DNA of 64,000 nucleotides from Isoperla grammatica (GCA_945910005.1 OX246743.1:41471461-41535460), one strand, 5' to 3'. Shown: positions 44,785-58,700, numbered from the stretch's first letter. Numbers and translations are program-made. The notes: a model not told the origin generated them from the letters alone.

Positions 44785-45153
44785 GGGTGTATTCACGTAT
44801 GGCGCATGGTGGCCACATTGGAGGCCACAATGGCATGTGATTGGTAGTTCATTGTTACTATGTTTCAGCTGGCGTTTGATGCAAATTCAACTGGTCTCTA
44901 ATTGGTTTGCTATTATCACTTAAAATTATCATAAACAAACTCTTTTGTCTCGATTACTCTTTTAATCGTTTACAAAAGCATACAATAATCATTTTCGTAC
45001 ACTTTATCGGGGGATGTACGTGTTCAAACTTGTCATATTTCCCCGTAAACAATATTATTCGTTTTCTATTGACAGCTAAATGAAACTTGAAATAGTACTG
45101 TACGTAGGTGGCCTCCAATATGGCCGATGTGACGTCACGTGAATACTCCCTAT
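44781..45153. mobile_element. MITE family B, copy 3 (best preserved)
   Basis: About 373 bp from TATAGGGTGTATTCACGTA to CACGTGAATACTCCCTAT, with subterminal GGCCACATTGGAGGCCAC and GTGGCCTCCAATATGGCC. The interior has TTTTGTCTCGATTACTC and CACTTTATCGGGGG. It shares the TATA with MITE A at its left edge. Confidence 0.92.
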
Positions 45154-45835
45154 TGTTGCAACACTGTTAGCTTACATGTACACCCGATGGATTCCCAATG
45201 CTATACATATATCACTGCATGCCCAGTCTTTTTATTATCTCCAGACTTTTAGTTTTATTTTTTCCCATTACGCATTTATGCAGATCATGAGATTAAATAT
45301 TATGTACATCTCTAATGTACCGTTAATTTTTATGACGAAATTTTAGATCTTACCTTCTCCCACTTAGCTTACGTTCAATATACTTTATTGTAGGACATGT
45401 GTGTGTATGCTGCTATCTTTATTATATTTATGTGTCGTGCAATTCGGTGTGTGAGCCATGAGCCACGTCGTGATAAGATCTATACAGGCTCACACCTGAT
45501 ACGCATGGGTATATCGCATTTATTAGGCGAGTTGTTCGTGCTGCAATCTCAAGCTATTGCGATTCGCTACGTCGTAAATGAATTGCGAATAAATATTGAT
45601 TACTATCGTTGAAAATGTTGTTTTATATTTCCCGTTATACTTCTCCATTGCCGATTAATAGTTATAATAGATGAAATAAATAATAATCTCGTATGAATTC
45701 ATAAACGTTTTTTTTCTCTTGGCTATAAAATGTTTATGTTTTTAATTAAAAAATCGATATTTAATTATTCTTATTTTGATTTACCTAGCTTATATCAAGT
45801 AGCCACCCCTTCACACTGAGATTCAGTAGATGAGA
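45154..45835. other. unassigned
   Basis: No recognised feature; the frame at 45397-45612 has no recognisable domain. Confidence 0.35.
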
Positions 45836-46121
45836 ATTATAATAATGATAATAATTTTTCGTAGGAATACCTATTATAGGGTGCACACCAGCTTTACCTG
45901 ATGTGCCCTTCTACAGGTGACTAACTAGGTTATTAGGGTGTTTGGATAGTTGGGAAAGAATGTCCGAGGGCTGATAGTATGACTCAGTCCCAGCATTCGC
46001 CTCAACGACTGAGGAAAACCTCGGAAAAACCTTCAATCAAGACTGCCGGTGGCCGAAATCGAACCGGCGACCTCCCGAATAAGAGTCTCGCGTCTTACCG
46101 CTGAGCCACCTCTATCGGTGA
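45836..46121 (-). mobile_element. tRNA-derived SINE, copy 2
   Basis: Same family and orientation as 43789-44061, with B box GGTTCGATTTC (one change) and A box TGGCTCAGCGG. The head-side flank GATGAGCATAATAG (from about 46120) resembles GATGAGAATTATAATA at the tail side (about 45830), a likely imperfect target duplication. Confidence 0.88.
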
Positions 46122-46189
46122 TGAGCATAATAGATATATATCGTCAGTCACAATGTATATTGTTTTCCTATAGTCGATGTTGCCTCAAC

Positions 46190-46260
46190 CCGTTAGCTCA
46201 GCGGTAGCACTCGAAACTCAAATTCACGAGATTCCGGGTTCGAATCCCGTCATCCATAAT
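46190..46260 (+). mobile_element. tRNA-like SINE head, second family
   Basis: TTAGCTCAGCGGTAGCAC (A box) and CCGGGTTCGAATCCCGT (B box and T-stem) are well formed. However, the 5' acceptor strand (AACCCGT) does not pair with the 3' strand (CATCCAT), and there is no CCA-ready discriminator context. A relic SINE head or tRNA pseudogene is more likely than a working tRNA. Confidence 0.55.
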
Positions 46261-46319
46261 CCTGACAACGTTTACCGATGATTTTGACGTCAGTCATAAG
46301 GCCAGCTGATATGTTTTAG

Positions 46320-46637
46320 CTATGTTAATTTTTCCCAGTGGTTTGAAAAAGTTGCACACACAGTATTTTTATCTTCTTTATTTTTGAATCGTGCCACGAC
46401 TTTAGGTTTTCTCGGTATAGAAGGTCCACGGCCTGCGCGGCTAAGGAGGCGATGGTGTCCGTCCACTTCATCATCATTATTCACCCAAAACAACGCGGCA
46501 ACGGTCATCGCAGCGGTCCAGAAACACTGTCGAAAAATGCGGGGTGGATTTTGGTTTCCTGCAAGCTGGAAAATACGCCGAAATATAGTGGGGTTGTAAT
46601 GAGCTTTTGAAAGATGGTAGTTCAAACTAATTGCCAA
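46320..46637 (-). pseudogene. possible LINE ORF1-like fragment, 105 codons
   Basis: The C-terminal part reads HHRLLSRAGRG, PRKPKVVARFKNKEDKNTVC and then NHWEKL. The order of a His-Arg basic stretch, 'KP.VVARF.N..DK..V' resembles the RNA-binding segment of L1-type ORF1 proteins. The match rests on my recall of the family pattern and is weak; the start and the first half are not recognisable. Confidence 0.35.
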
Positions 46638-47579
46638 TTGGAATTAACTAGTGATGGTGCGTGAAAAACCCAGTTTGATTTTTGTTATCTACCACTTTTA
46701 TTTTTTATAAAACCCATTTTAGTGCACGTATTTTCGCACAGTAAAAAACTCGCGTATCGGATTACCTTGCAGACTTGCGCACTTTTAATGACCAATGTTT
46801 CATAGAGGTTAAATTTAAAATCGATTGAATTGAATTTTAGCAGCGAAAAGTGGTGGAATATAATCTTAAACTGGCTGAAAGAAACCTTAGTTACGGTCAG
46901 CAAAAAAAAGGTTTTGTATCGTTTTCAAAAATAGATTTTATTGATAGAGCATCTATTATACAAAACACTATTTTCACCTAGCTCTAAATAAATACCGGCT
47001 CACGATTTAATTTCCTCAGTCGCTAACTCAACATTATTGATGTGACTCCAATAGAAAATATACTATTTTGTCAAGTTGTTGTGATATTTATCAATTATAT
47101 ACGACAAAATTGTCACCATGTTTCACTTGTTCTATTGTTACACAATAACGTGATAAGTGTGTTATGGTAATGCTATCGTTCCTAGGAATATGAATCGATG
47201 AATAATATTTACCTCGTTAACTCACTAATAATCATGTACATAACAGAGCGCTATAGAAAGTCTGGTCTTGATTATTCATTCGTTATATTATACTCAATTT
47301 GAATGTTCTAAAATTATCTCCGGTTTGTGTTCCCGCTCGTTGTGTTCCTGTATTGAATTTAATGTTTATGAATACATTTTCATGGTGCACGATACATCAT
47401 ACTGCTAGGGGCGTGTACGAAGTACAAAAAATATTGTTTTAAAATTTCTGTCTTGATTGGTTTATTTCTTGTCTAATTCTTGTATTTTTTTTATTTTTTA
47501 GAAGATGATATACATTTTTTCCCTCTGTAAATAATGCATATATCCCAAAGTAAGTCTAGAATTAGCTTATACTTTATGT
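46638..47579. other. unassigned AT-rich
   Basis: No recognised feature. Confidence 0.35.
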
Positions 47580-47994
47580 AACGTCGAGTATAAGGAAGGT
47601 GTGTACCCGCGAGATCGCAAGGAACCGAATACCGGACCCGAAGTTCACCGAATGTAGCCGAAGTTTAATTGTTTGAAGCGAGGACGGTGAACGAACGTGC
47701 GATGCTGGCTGACTTGCGGTCGGTCGGCGTTCAGTCGGCGTTTGGTTGCGTTGCGTTGTCGATACTGTGTTTCTGTTTATCGGTCCGAGACATGTGCCGC
47801 CGCGTCTAGGCGTATAGCCAACTGTCAGACATGACTTGAGACGATTATCTTATCTTATCAGTCATTCATTCATTCATTCAGTCATTCGTTTCGAATATCG
47901 TTTTTTTTTTGTTTAATTTTTTTGGTGTTTGGATGAAGTTATGACCGGACGGCGTTGAAGAGTTTATCTCGAGTTAATACAGACGAGATCGAGG
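47580..47994 (+). promoter_or_regulatory. CpG-dense patch with donor-like junction: possible promoter/first exon
   Basis: Within AT-rich surroundings, 47600-47830 is visibly CpG-dense (GGTCGGTCGGCGTTCAGTCGG, GCCGCCGCGTCTAGGCG). About 150 bp later GACGAGATCGAG is followed by GTAAGA, a good donor-like sequence at 47993-47998. No ATG with a long open frame lies between, so this would be a 5' UTR exon. Composition and one motif are the only evidence. Confidence 0.2.
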
Positions 47995-47998
47995 TAAG

Positions 47999-50104
47999 AT
48001 TATACACAATATAATCTCTTTGGATTTGGAAGGTCCAGATAGCTGAACTAATTAAATTGTTTGATTTATGTATTTCGGAGGGGTAACTGTTGAAAATAAC
48101 AATCTCCTGATAATTTTTTATATCCTGCAGATAACGTATATTCACTGCACCATGACAGCAACTAATCTATATTTTTTGAGTTTGTGTTTCCCAGTTTTTG
48201 TGGGCAGTATATGCTTGCCCCAATTACTGTTTATCATTTAGATAAACAACCTATAAAGCTCTTTTAATGGTTACCGAAATTGATACAATAGTTATCAGCC
48301 AATGGATCCCAATCTCATTCCGTTAAAACTTCAAAGAACATTATTGTTGTTTGTAATGTTGAAAATAAAACACGTTATATGTACTATTTATCCCCCAGAT
48401 AACGTTTTACCACCATCGTAATTACAACTTCTCTGAAGGTTTGAAAGGAAGTTATCTTAAGTATGTAAACGTCTACCGCACTCACACCTGTTGATTGCGA
48501 TTGCATGTATACAGTAATAATTTTACACATGTATACATAGTCGTTTATAAGCGTGTTAATATGGACTGTCGAGTACCTATATAATAGTTTATTGTGGTAG
48601 CTCGTACTAATATTGTTACTATCAATGCCCGTTGTGTTTATAATGTGTATAAGATAGCCGAAATACGCAGGTTTGAGAACCCACGTGGTCGAAAGATCTG
48701 TCATTTTTCTCAAAGTTTTGTTGGATTGAAACTTTTTTAAATTTATATACTCAGTGATTTGTTTTATGACTTGGTAATGCTGTTCTAAAATAATAGTAAA
48801 TCTATATTTTTGTGTGTCATCCGACGTACTAGAAATGTGCAGTGTTGCAGCGAGTGATTATAGGCATCGAATGTTTCCTATATAGAAGGTTTTAGACAAT
48901 TTGTTACTACTGTTGCGAATTCTTCGCGGACGATCGATCGTCTTGGGTTTCGTCCCGAGTGTCATATGGACAGCTGATCAACGTGTATAATGGTGACTAG
49001 GCGCTGTCATGGCAACCAGGCAGATTCAGTTGGCCAGTAATGTAAAACCCAACTGTGATAAAAAAAACAAAAACAAAAAAACATTAACATCAAATCTATT
49101 AGTTGTTTGATTTGTATTCAGATATTGTTATTACAATTTGAATGATTTTATAAAGGGGGTGAATTCGAATTATCTTGTGTTTAACGACGTACTGTAGCAT
49201 ATGAAATGAACTGTCACTGTCATTTTAAGAACATACAGAAGTAATTGCAACAATATCCTCCGTACAACGTAAAATGTGTTTTATTTTTCTGCACCGTATA
49301 ACAAAACGTACCTGGATATTATCACGTTTCCCTTTACAATTTATTTTACAAATTGTATAGTTTTGATAAATAATATCATTTCGGTTGGTTCAAAATAGAT
49401 TTTCTTACAGTGGCAAGTAATGATTTGTATATGCAATTGATGTATTATGCAATTGTAAGATACATGTGTTGCAGAGAAACACTGCATTTCCTTATTTCCT
49501 TCTCTTTCCAAAGAAAACTCAAGTTTAAAAATACATTTCGACACACGGTATAAGTATATACGCATGTTATACCCCGCAGTGGTGCTTCATTTAAACTCAG
49601 TGCCGTTGCACATTAGATATCCACTGCACAGCACTCGACGAGGTTTTAATGAGCGTTAATTTTATACCATTATCCCGCATATCGATAGGGGCTCTGCATC
49701 CCAGGTATAATGTCTAGAATCTGTATAGTCTTGCGTTGCATCATCGCGTCACTACACATTACGCCACGACGCATGCGCAGCACACACGCTGGCTGACTGC
49801 GGCAGAATGACTAACTAACTTAAAAACACCTAATAAACATTTTTATGTTGTCTCTGTGTTGCATAAGACAGGCAATTGCAGTTTTGCAACGTAAATACAT
49901 GTTATTATGTAGGTTTTTGCGAACTGAAGTTGATGTGTTGACTGTTTGCTGGCTCAGAAATGGGACATTGTCGGAGTATCGACGTTTCGCCAATATAGCG
50001 TTTACCATCTTCAGGATGATTCTTGGTCTTGTCTGTTCAGAGGCTGAGAACGTATGTGTATATATATATTGATTGGTATCGTGCACGGTAATGATTGCTG
50101 GTTG
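47999..50104. other. unassigned
   Basis: Short unrecognised frames at 48384-48713 (-), 49341-49565 (-) and 49820-50086 (-), none with recognisable domains. Confidence 0.35.
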
Positions 50105-50105
50105 G

Positions 50106-50142
<37 letters not shown>

Positions 50143-50168
50143 TGATTGATTGATTGATTGATTGATTG
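50105..50168 (+). repeat. (TGAT)n microsatellite
   Basis: About 16 TGAT units with one TTTG interruption. Confidence 0.95.
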
Positions 50169-51034
50169 CTTAATTTACGTTTTATACTAAGTATGTCTAG
50201 ATTTGTTTATCTGTGTGTATATAGGTATGTGGTACGCTCAATATCTGTGTATAGGGATGCAATGTTATGCACATAGACTGTGTTTTGTGGGTTCCTTTGT
50301 TCATAAAGCCCATGTGGTTAGCATATATTACACATGTGAACGACTTATAGACGATGACCACGGTTGCCTCAACTCCCTTCAATTAAACTGAAACATTGGA
50401 TGGTCTCCGGGATTAAGCTAATTTATCATGATTTCAGTTACTTGCTATAAGCGTCGCTTTCAGAGGGTTACTTGTCGTAGTTGAGTTCTTTGACGTTATA
50501 AAGTAACATGTTGGCGGAACGTATTTCATCAAGTATTTTGGCTCAGAAAGTTACCATTACAAAAGAAGGGTAGATCATAAAATTCAACCAACACACACTA
50601 TAGAACAATGTGACCGTTGAGATGGCAAAGAGTAAGACAATTTTTTTTTGAACGTCATGATCCAAGTTCGTACGTATTCCCTACCATGATACAATATACG
50701 TGAACGTTTGTACCCCACAACGAAATAAGAAAAAAATAGAGACAATTTTATATATTGGGCTCAACAATAATTATCTTTCTTTCGGGAATTAGCATGTACG
50801 TGATTTTCACCCCTGAACACCAAGACAATGGAAAACAGATTGAAATAATTGCGTCTTTGTTGTGTATTAGGAATATATCTTCTTCTTGCCAAACATGTAA
50901 TTGTCTTTGAAATATTTTCGATGATGAAGATTTAATTAATGTTTGACGAGGCTCGTGTCTAACGGTAGATATTCAAAAGAGGTTGATATTTCAATTTTTG
51001 CTTCCCATTGGATGGACCCATAGGTTCGTTATTT
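50169..51034. other. unassigned
   Basis: Nothing recognised. Confidence 0.35.
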
Positions 51035-51297
51035 AAAAAAATAAAATAAAAATAAATAAATTCACATTTAGAGTCTACCCACTCAGTAACTAAACTGATT
51101 TGCAGTGGGGGACTTTAAATTTTTTTTAAGTGGCTAAACCAACCCTGTAGGCTTCAAACACCATCGACGAGTGAGCGATAACCAATCAAAGATCGATATT
51201 TCAAATACGAAACATATGAATCAGTGATTGGACAGTGCGAACACCTGCGGACAAATGCCAGAATCAACTAGGCCGATTTAGAACAACTTTGAATTTA
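51035..51297 (-). mobile_element. TTTA-tailed retroposon, antisense copy
   Basis: Tail of AAAT/AAATA repeats at 51035-51060, then the complement of GAGTGGGTAGACTCTAAATG, TTTGATTGGTTATCGCTCAC and GTTGATTCTGGCAT. It lacks the first ~60 bp of the 11331 copy. Confidence 0.85.
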
Positions 51298-52092
51298 TAT
51301 TTGATATTTCATGTGTTTTGCAAATCCTCTCAGAAAACTGTTTTTTTTTTTTTTAGTTTTTTTAATTTTTTTTTTTTTGCCCGAATACCGCTCTAAAACG
51401 TACTCTATCGCTGGGGCTCCATCCCATAACCATAAGTACGCTTGGGTTTGCAGCACCTGACTCTCTCATAGCGGCTAAGATAGGTGTATGCGATTAAATT
51501 ACGTTAACAATGGAGCGCGGAGCTGATGTGTTTTATAATTATTAGTTAGATACCGCGTGGACCATATAATTATGTTTCGCAGGTATTCCTATAGTCGAAT
51601 ATCTATCGATCACGCTTCCTGATTAGCGTTAGGTGGCCATGTCGGATACGTTATTATTATTATTATTATTATTACATCTGGTGTTTAGGACGCAAGGTCA
51701 TGAGTGAATACGTTTTAACATAGCTCATATAGTTTTCTTATTAGATAAGGCATAACTGAAAAGTTTAGTTAGTTTCGCACAAAGTTCTTATAATTGCGTA
51801 AATTGACAGTTGGTGTTTCTGTGTGTGCTTTGAGGAAATATATCTTTGTGTCAGGCACGTTTTTGTACGTTTCTTCGTACGCCAATGCAAACACGTTGAA
51901 GGTTTACAATCAAAATATGGTGCCGGGTACACCAAAAAGTGATTCTGATGTCGTGTTAAAAGCATTACACGCAACAGTATCTAAAGTGTGTATTTACAAA
52001 TTCAATTCTTTGCGAAACGTATGCGGAATCGGCGAGAAAAGTTATTTTTGATTGAATAATTATAGCTATAACTATCGAAATGTATGAAAACT
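51298..52092. other. unassigned; T-runs and (ATT)n
   Basis: T-runs at 51341-51379 and an (ATT)n run at 51651-51675. The 85-codon frame at 51794-52051 has no recognised domain. Confidence 0.4.
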
Positions 52093-52250
52093 TGACATTT
52101 TTCCACTTTTACATTTTTATGATTTGCAAACTATCTGCTACAAATGTACATATCGAAACCTTTTTTTTTTTATCAGTGACATTTTTTCACTTGTCACATT
52201 TTCGTGATTTGCCAACTTTTTGGTACAAAAGTACATGTATCAAAACCTTT
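52093..52250 (+). repeat. ~80-bp imperfect tandem duplication
   Basis: Two copies sharing TTTTTCAC/TTTTCCAC, ACATTTT, TGATTTGC(A/C)AACT, GTACA and AAACCTTT. Moderate divergence. Confidence 0.6.
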
Positions 52251-52368
52251 ATTCATATTTCATCTACAATCATGAAAAATTTCAGTTGTGTCACATTCTT
52301 ACTGATAGTAGAAAACAGGTAACCGTAAAGGTACCCGTCTTGTGAAGCTAAGTAGAACGTCCCATGCT

Positions 52369-52452
52369 GTAGAGTGTAGAGTGTAGAGTGTAAAGTGTAA
52401 AGTGTAGAGTGTAGAGTGTAGAGTGTAGAGTATAGAGTGAGAGTGTAGAGCC
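52369..52452 (+). repeat. (GTAGAGT)n 7-bp minisatellite
   Basis: About 12 units of GTAGAGT with GTAAAGT variants. Confidence 0.93.
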
Positions 52453-54639
52453 TATAGGCGTTCTTGTGAAGGTGGGCCGATCAGGAAGTACGTGCCTACA
52501 TGTATGTAGTAATGTATGTTAGTTCGACATCGACACTGCGAAGGAGTGGTCCCACTTGATTGAAACTGTTAATTAGTTGCAACATAATAACGTCGAGTAA
52601 ATTAAACTAATTGTAAAAGAAGTAATTTTCGCTTTCTGTCGGGCTGGCAGGCGTGCTCGGGTCTTGCTGTTCGATTCGGCGGGTACGCCCACACATCAAT
52701 CTGTATAAACCCTGGTCCCCACGTGACCCCACGCATGTCCGCCAACATTACAACCGCGCGAAAATAAAGTTTTGTTTGTTCAATTTTTAGTGTGTTTTCT
52801 TTTTACAATTTGTAACAACCAACAATCTCGAAAACTTAAAACTAAAAAACCGAAAACTTAAACGCAGTTTTTGTTTATATCTATAATTATATATTTGGTA
52901 TTTTAAGCTGAGTGTGCTGTGACATTTTCACCTGCTACAATTTCAACAAATCAACGACTAAAACACCTATTTTTACGTGTTTTAATTTTAAAACTGGACG
53001 TTTTTATATTTCTCCTGATTAATCTCCAATAACTGTTTTAACATAATCTCCGGGTCTATTAAAGTTTCATTTATATCTACATGCTTTTTGTGATGAAAAA
53101 CTGGAGTCCTGCACCTCGCCAAACACGTCCTATTCATTACATAGTTTTGATGTTTAGCGATGCGAGCTCGTATATGCAATTGCACGAGCCGCCACTGCGA
53201 TGGGTTCACCTCCGTTCAATTATTCGAATTCGTGTTTTTTTATTCCACGAACGGATTGTGCTCAGTTCCGCGCTAGACAAGACCGGTCCCCGTGTATACG
53301 TTGGGTTGGATAGCGGTTTACGGACGGTTTTTATGCGCCTGCGCGGGTGAATGTGCGCATTATAGCCTTATATTAATGCTATTGGATCTTACTGCAGGGC
53401 GGTGGTCTGCCTGTGTATCTTTTAAGCTTTTTTGATTTTGATACTGTCGTCTGTAATTTAGGACCAAGATTAAAGGAATTTAACGGTGTATGTGAGTGTT
53501 TTTGCAAAAAGTGGTCCCGAGACTTCAGGTTTATAGGTATTAAAAAGGTTGGCGAAATTTTTTACTGTACGATTAAGTTGTAAAAATAAATTCTATCGCT
53601 ATTAGAATGTTGAGAAGATTCTGTCCAGTCGGATTCATTTCTCTTGTACGGACGTTGTGGGAACCGAAGCTGGAAATGTCTTCTTGGTACCCTAGCTAAA
53701 AAAGTTGATTCTTTGTGGGGGGAGGGAGGCACAAATAACTTGAAAAGAATGACTTTTGGCTCGTATCTTTGAAATAAGGTGCAATATCAAAATGGCGGAG
53801 TGATGAACGGCTATAGTTATTGTAATAATTTCCCGAAAAGATGCAAAATGTTTGGATCAAATAGGACAATTTTACAATAATATCTAGAATTATGTATAGT
53901 TTGATCTAATAGTAATACTTTTTTAATCCCTTTTTTAAATATTGATAGATATGTTGATTATATATTATAATGTATTGAAGATTCGAAGAAAACCCCTGAA
54001 AATGTATCGGTTTTTGGAGCTATTTTTGTGAAACACCTGAAAATACACAAATTTAAACTCTGCAATGATACATGAATACACGTTAATAAGAAGAAGATAT
54101 TGCTAATTGGTTTCAGTACCGATAACATCAGAGTTAGTATTCTGATAGCTCATTATTCCAAACGTAAATAAAGGTGTTATCCATTTTTCAAACATTCAGT
54201 GCGCCTCAATGAAAACACCGCTCAAAGCGTAATAATATGTAATGTGTCTACGCACCGTTTAATGGACGGTGGATAGTTCATGGTAGAACGCACCCATCAC
54301 CGACCACTCGTGCATTTCGCCTTAGAGCAAACAATACATCAATCAAAATATGTGTAATTATCCGTTCGCGGCCTAAGCATGCATGTAAATAATGGCGTGC
54401 ATTAAAAATGAAATGTACGGTTTGAGTAATTAATAATTTGGGATGGGGTCGCGGGCTAAATGGAACGTGAGCAATGAAGTATAGTATAATACGCCTGCTC
54501 ATAAAGTGATTCCAGTATCTTTATGCTATACAGTTAACCTACAATAGTTTTCTTCATTTGGACCATGTTGAAAAATAATATTTCTTTTCTTAAAAGAATA
54601 TACATTTTAAGGATAAATGTACTTGATTGGCTAATAATA
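52453..54639. other. unassigned
   Basis: No gene or mobile element recognised. A frame at 53081-53350 (+, 89 codons) has no known domain. Confidence 0.35.
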
Positions 54640-54642
54640 CTA

Positions 54643-54901
54643 GGCCCGGATTCACAAGAGGTCCTTAGTCTTTTTTGTCTTATCTTTAAGACCGGCCTAA
54701 CTTTGAATCTCTTATGATTCCAGGTAAATATTTGAGAACATATTTTAAAACATATTATTGGAATGTTCATTGTGTCCTTGTTCTCACCAGGAATTAGTAA
54801 TGTCTTCATGTGATCTGAGTCTGGTTTTACAAGAGGTGCAAAGCTAGACCGGTCTGAGCTAAGACCAGAAAAAGACTTAGGACCTCTTGTTAATCCGGGC
54901 C
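54643..54901. mobile_element. MITE with CTA flanks
   Basis: 259 bp with inverted ends GGCCCGGATTCACAAGAGG and CCTCTTGTTAATCCGGGCC; the pairing continues into CTTAGTCTTTTT / AAAAAGACTTAGG and further inward. Flanked by CTA at 54640-54642 and 54902-54904. The 3-bp duplication fits PIF/Harbinger, although CTA is not the usual TWA. Confidence 0.85.
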
Positions 54902-54904
54902 CTA

Positions 54905-57900
54905 GGTATTACTCTTTTCTCTTATATCCCACATACACACACTTTGTTTCTCTTTAGTTACTTTTACAATTTAACTAACTAACAAGTATTTTTTCTTACT
55001 GTAGGTTTTCTAATTAAGAATCGTTTGGGAATTACCTTCTTTTCCGCCAAGCCCTTTATTTCTAATTTATTTTCTAACTCCTAAACGATTGAAAACCAAT
55101 CGACAATTAGCAACGAATCAGTAGATGCGGCGCCGATCAGGTTTCTGCCTAGGCCGGGCGTGACAGTCGGCTGTATTACCGACAGACAGTGTGAGACGCG
55201 TTGAAAAGGTTAATAGAGATGGCTTGTGTCCATCAACGGACACTTAGCGTACGGTAATTACTTTCCAATATGTTATTATCGGTACCGTATGGTCGCGGTT
55301 CATTCACATTGAGTGATCACCGGGTTGGTCCATGTGAGGGGGGGTGGGGGGTGGGGGGGGGGGGGGTACATTTACGCGCAACATTCATGTCGCCTAGGTT
55401 TTGTTGTGTCTGCTGTGAGTGATAGGTTAATTTGTTTTCCTTGTGTGTTTGTTTGGAACCTAAGCGTTATCATTTTTAACTCTAACATGTTGCGTTATTT
55501 ATATTCTCGGCGATGGATAACTTCTTATAGAGGAGTTGAAAGATTGAACTCGAAATTAAATTACATTGTTAGTATTTTCTATGTTTTTGAGGGGGGGATA
55601 CTTGAAAATATGTGTTTTTTGTTTTTGTTTTTGAGATGTGTAGGCCCTATATATATATACATATATTGCAACGACCCAGGCTTTTGGGCGTTGATATATC
55701 GACTGATTTTACTTGTTTGATTACTTAATTTGATGTTAATCAATTAATTAAATAATGAATTAATATTTTTCTTAATATTTCGCCTCCACCACGACATTAT
55801 GGGTTGTCGAGCCCAGATAGAATTTAGAGCAATTTTATAAACTACTCACTTGCATAGCCAATAGGTATGTTCACTTTAGAATAGTGATTTCAAGTTCTTA
55901 TAATTGGTGTAAAGGAGATGGTTAACATGACACGACACTTTAGAGTTATAGATGTTTATTTGTCATTTGGATATGTTTTAAATACAGCTCGAGGTCTTTA
56001 CATAGATTTGAAGAATGTAGCTTGTAAAGCCTCGATCATAGTCGAAGATGAAGCACTTTTGAAGTGTTTTATATTCTGCACTTTATCATCTAACAACCTG
56101 GTAATTGCTTTCTCCGTGAATACCGGACATTTATAATGTAATAAAATAATATTCCCCATATTCAAAATGATATATTTAACAAGTTGTAAATAAAATGTGT
56201 AGACTCACCAATGGTTCACTTTGTTACGAAGTCTCCGGCTCAAATGTTTGTCCCCAAGGTGTGTGCCTGTTTATATAGGAGCCACCCTTTGGGGCTGTAT
56301 ACGTGCAGTGGATGTGTTATTCGTTTATGCGAATCATAATCACGAAGAAATCATCGGACTGAGTTTCTCCGATCAGTGTGTGTGTCATAGTGATATTTGA
56401 CTCCTTATAGATACTTTAGATTCATTACGGCGGTAGCTGCATGAGCGGCCAAAACAATTGGCGGGGTGTGTGGGTGTGGGTTGTGTGCCACCGGACGCAT
56501 TTAAATGTAAATGAGGTGTGAAGCTCAGTAAGAGGTGTCTCGCGAAAAGATGTAGGTTACGTTATACACGCGATGTGTAAGTTCGATATTTGTATTTGTA
56601 TGTGACTGTATGTATCCAACCGTCACACATGTGTTTGTATTTGTATGTGATTGTATGTGATTCTAGTTATTTGAGAGGTAAGGTTGATAACGACTATGCT
56701 GGTTATTATCCAACCACGTCACAATATGTCCTGATCGAAATGCTTGGTTGCATTGTGGTAATTTTTTTGTTTTATTGTTTACATTTATAAAGTTTTCCTC
56801 TGCTGGGTAATGAATTGTCAAATATAAATGCAATATAGATGCGTTTTGCTAAACTATGTTAAAACGTCGAAGTTGTAATTCGCGAAATGTTGTACAACTG
56901 CATGTGAGTACTTTTTGATGTTCTACTAAAAATAAGAACCGTTTTCAATATTTGTTGAAAGTAAATTCGTCTGTTTTGACAAGACGCCATCCGTATACCA
57001 ATATAAATTCAATTTGAACCAAAATGGACTCTTCTGTGCTTTTCTTACCATTGTTTTCATTATTATACACCCGATTGCTTCACAACTAGAAACGTAATCA
57101 TAGCCAACTGTATATATCAACGTAATCCAGTTATATCGAATAATCTCGTAATTATTTATAATATCTTTCTACATATATTTTGATAACGTGATCTTACTGA
57201 ACACGATATTCTAAACAAGTACGCGATTTCATTACTGTATCGCGAGATAATATCTCACGGCCGTGAGTTATTCCAGACCGACGAGTTTGTGCACGTTCTT
57301 GTCATTTCGTTGCGAGGCGCGTTTCTTCGCTTCATGTAAATGTCGAATTGTTTTGCAATGCTCGCCGACATAAACATAACGGACTCTTGTCACAACCTCG
57401 ACAACTGCTGGTGTATAATCTATAAACTAAAGAAAGAAGGTTGCAGGCAATGTCAATTACATCTCCAATTGGCTATAGTTTTTATTCGAACACAATACAA
57501 TAGGCCTACATACGATTGAGCGAGCTGGTGTATTATTCCTGGGCTGTTTCGTTGTGTCGGTCGATGTTGAATTCCTCTTGTTCGACGTTTCCTATTTTTG
57601 AGAAGCCCTCATAGCCCAGGAAAAACGCATCTCGCATCTACGGGTCGCGAAAGTCTCCAACAACTTATATCACAATATACATATTACATATTGTATCCGT
57701 TTTTAAAGGTCATTTGATTTGTATATATTAACACTTTATAGCACTGTATAGTTGTAAAAATGTGAATATATACATTTTGTGTAAACATCAAGGAAATGAA
57801 AGCTAGGCTTCTAAAAACATTGGTGTTGTTGTTGATTTAATTCTCACATAACATTGACGTATCATAATGTCGATAACTCTCAACACTTGTGCGAGTAAAA

Positions 57901-58700
57901 AACATCACATCTAGAATAGAATATTCCTCGTCGTCGCCCAACAAGTGCTTATCAGATGGTTCCTCGACCGCTCATTGGTGGCGTCTTATCTTTCGTCGAC
58001 CAATCGTCTTCGACTGTCATCGCCACCACGTTTTCAAGAATGCCTTATCAATCGCTAGGGTCTAGTTTTACTTCTGATCTTCGACGTGTACGACACTGTG
58101 TGTTCAGTTCTTGCGAGGAGACATCTGGTAGGGGACTACGTAGGGTACCTACACGCGCACTCGTGTGTTACGCGACTTAACGTGAGTGAATTTGCACTGT
58201 TTTTTATGTTGTTATTTTATATTTGTGGATAGGCCTAGGCCTAGGCCTGATTATGTATCGGTTGTGACGTTTCACTGTTAGTTAATACGGCTACGTGCCA
58301 GTTGATCGACGTGGCTATCATTTGAGACATGGATCAATCAATCGATAAAATCTGATGTCGATCATTAAATACGTCGGGCAACTATACAGCCCAACGCGCA
58401 GTATGTCGATCAAATGAGACTCGCCAGTCCCAAAATGACAGACATGTCGATCGTTCACCAAAAAAATGAAACTGTTTCGAACATTTGATGTGAGATGTTT
58501 ATTTTCGTTCTACGCTCTCTCTATAAGTTTACTTTTATGGAAATTTAAGAAATTGAAATTTGCTCCGTTATGGCAACCGTAATGATGGCGGCACAACTTC
58601 AGTGGTAGTTTACTTCACATTGCTCGAGTCATTGCTGTGTGCTCCGAAGTTTCCCCATTTGATTGTTCTTTGCGGGGATAGTTTCTAATGTTTAGCCAAC
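54905..58700. other. unassigned
   Basis: A G-run lies at 55337-55366. A short inverted repeat (CCTGGGCT near 57540, AGCCCAGG near 57612) and a direct ~45-bp repeat of TTTGTATTTGTATGTGA (about 56588 and 56631) are the only structures noticed. The 135-codon frame at 55313-55720 overlaps the G-run and is unrecognised. Confidence 0.35.

Noticed and set aside
46190..46260. Functional tRNA gene
   Set aside because: Acceptor-stem strands do not pair and the T-stem outermost pair is mismatched.
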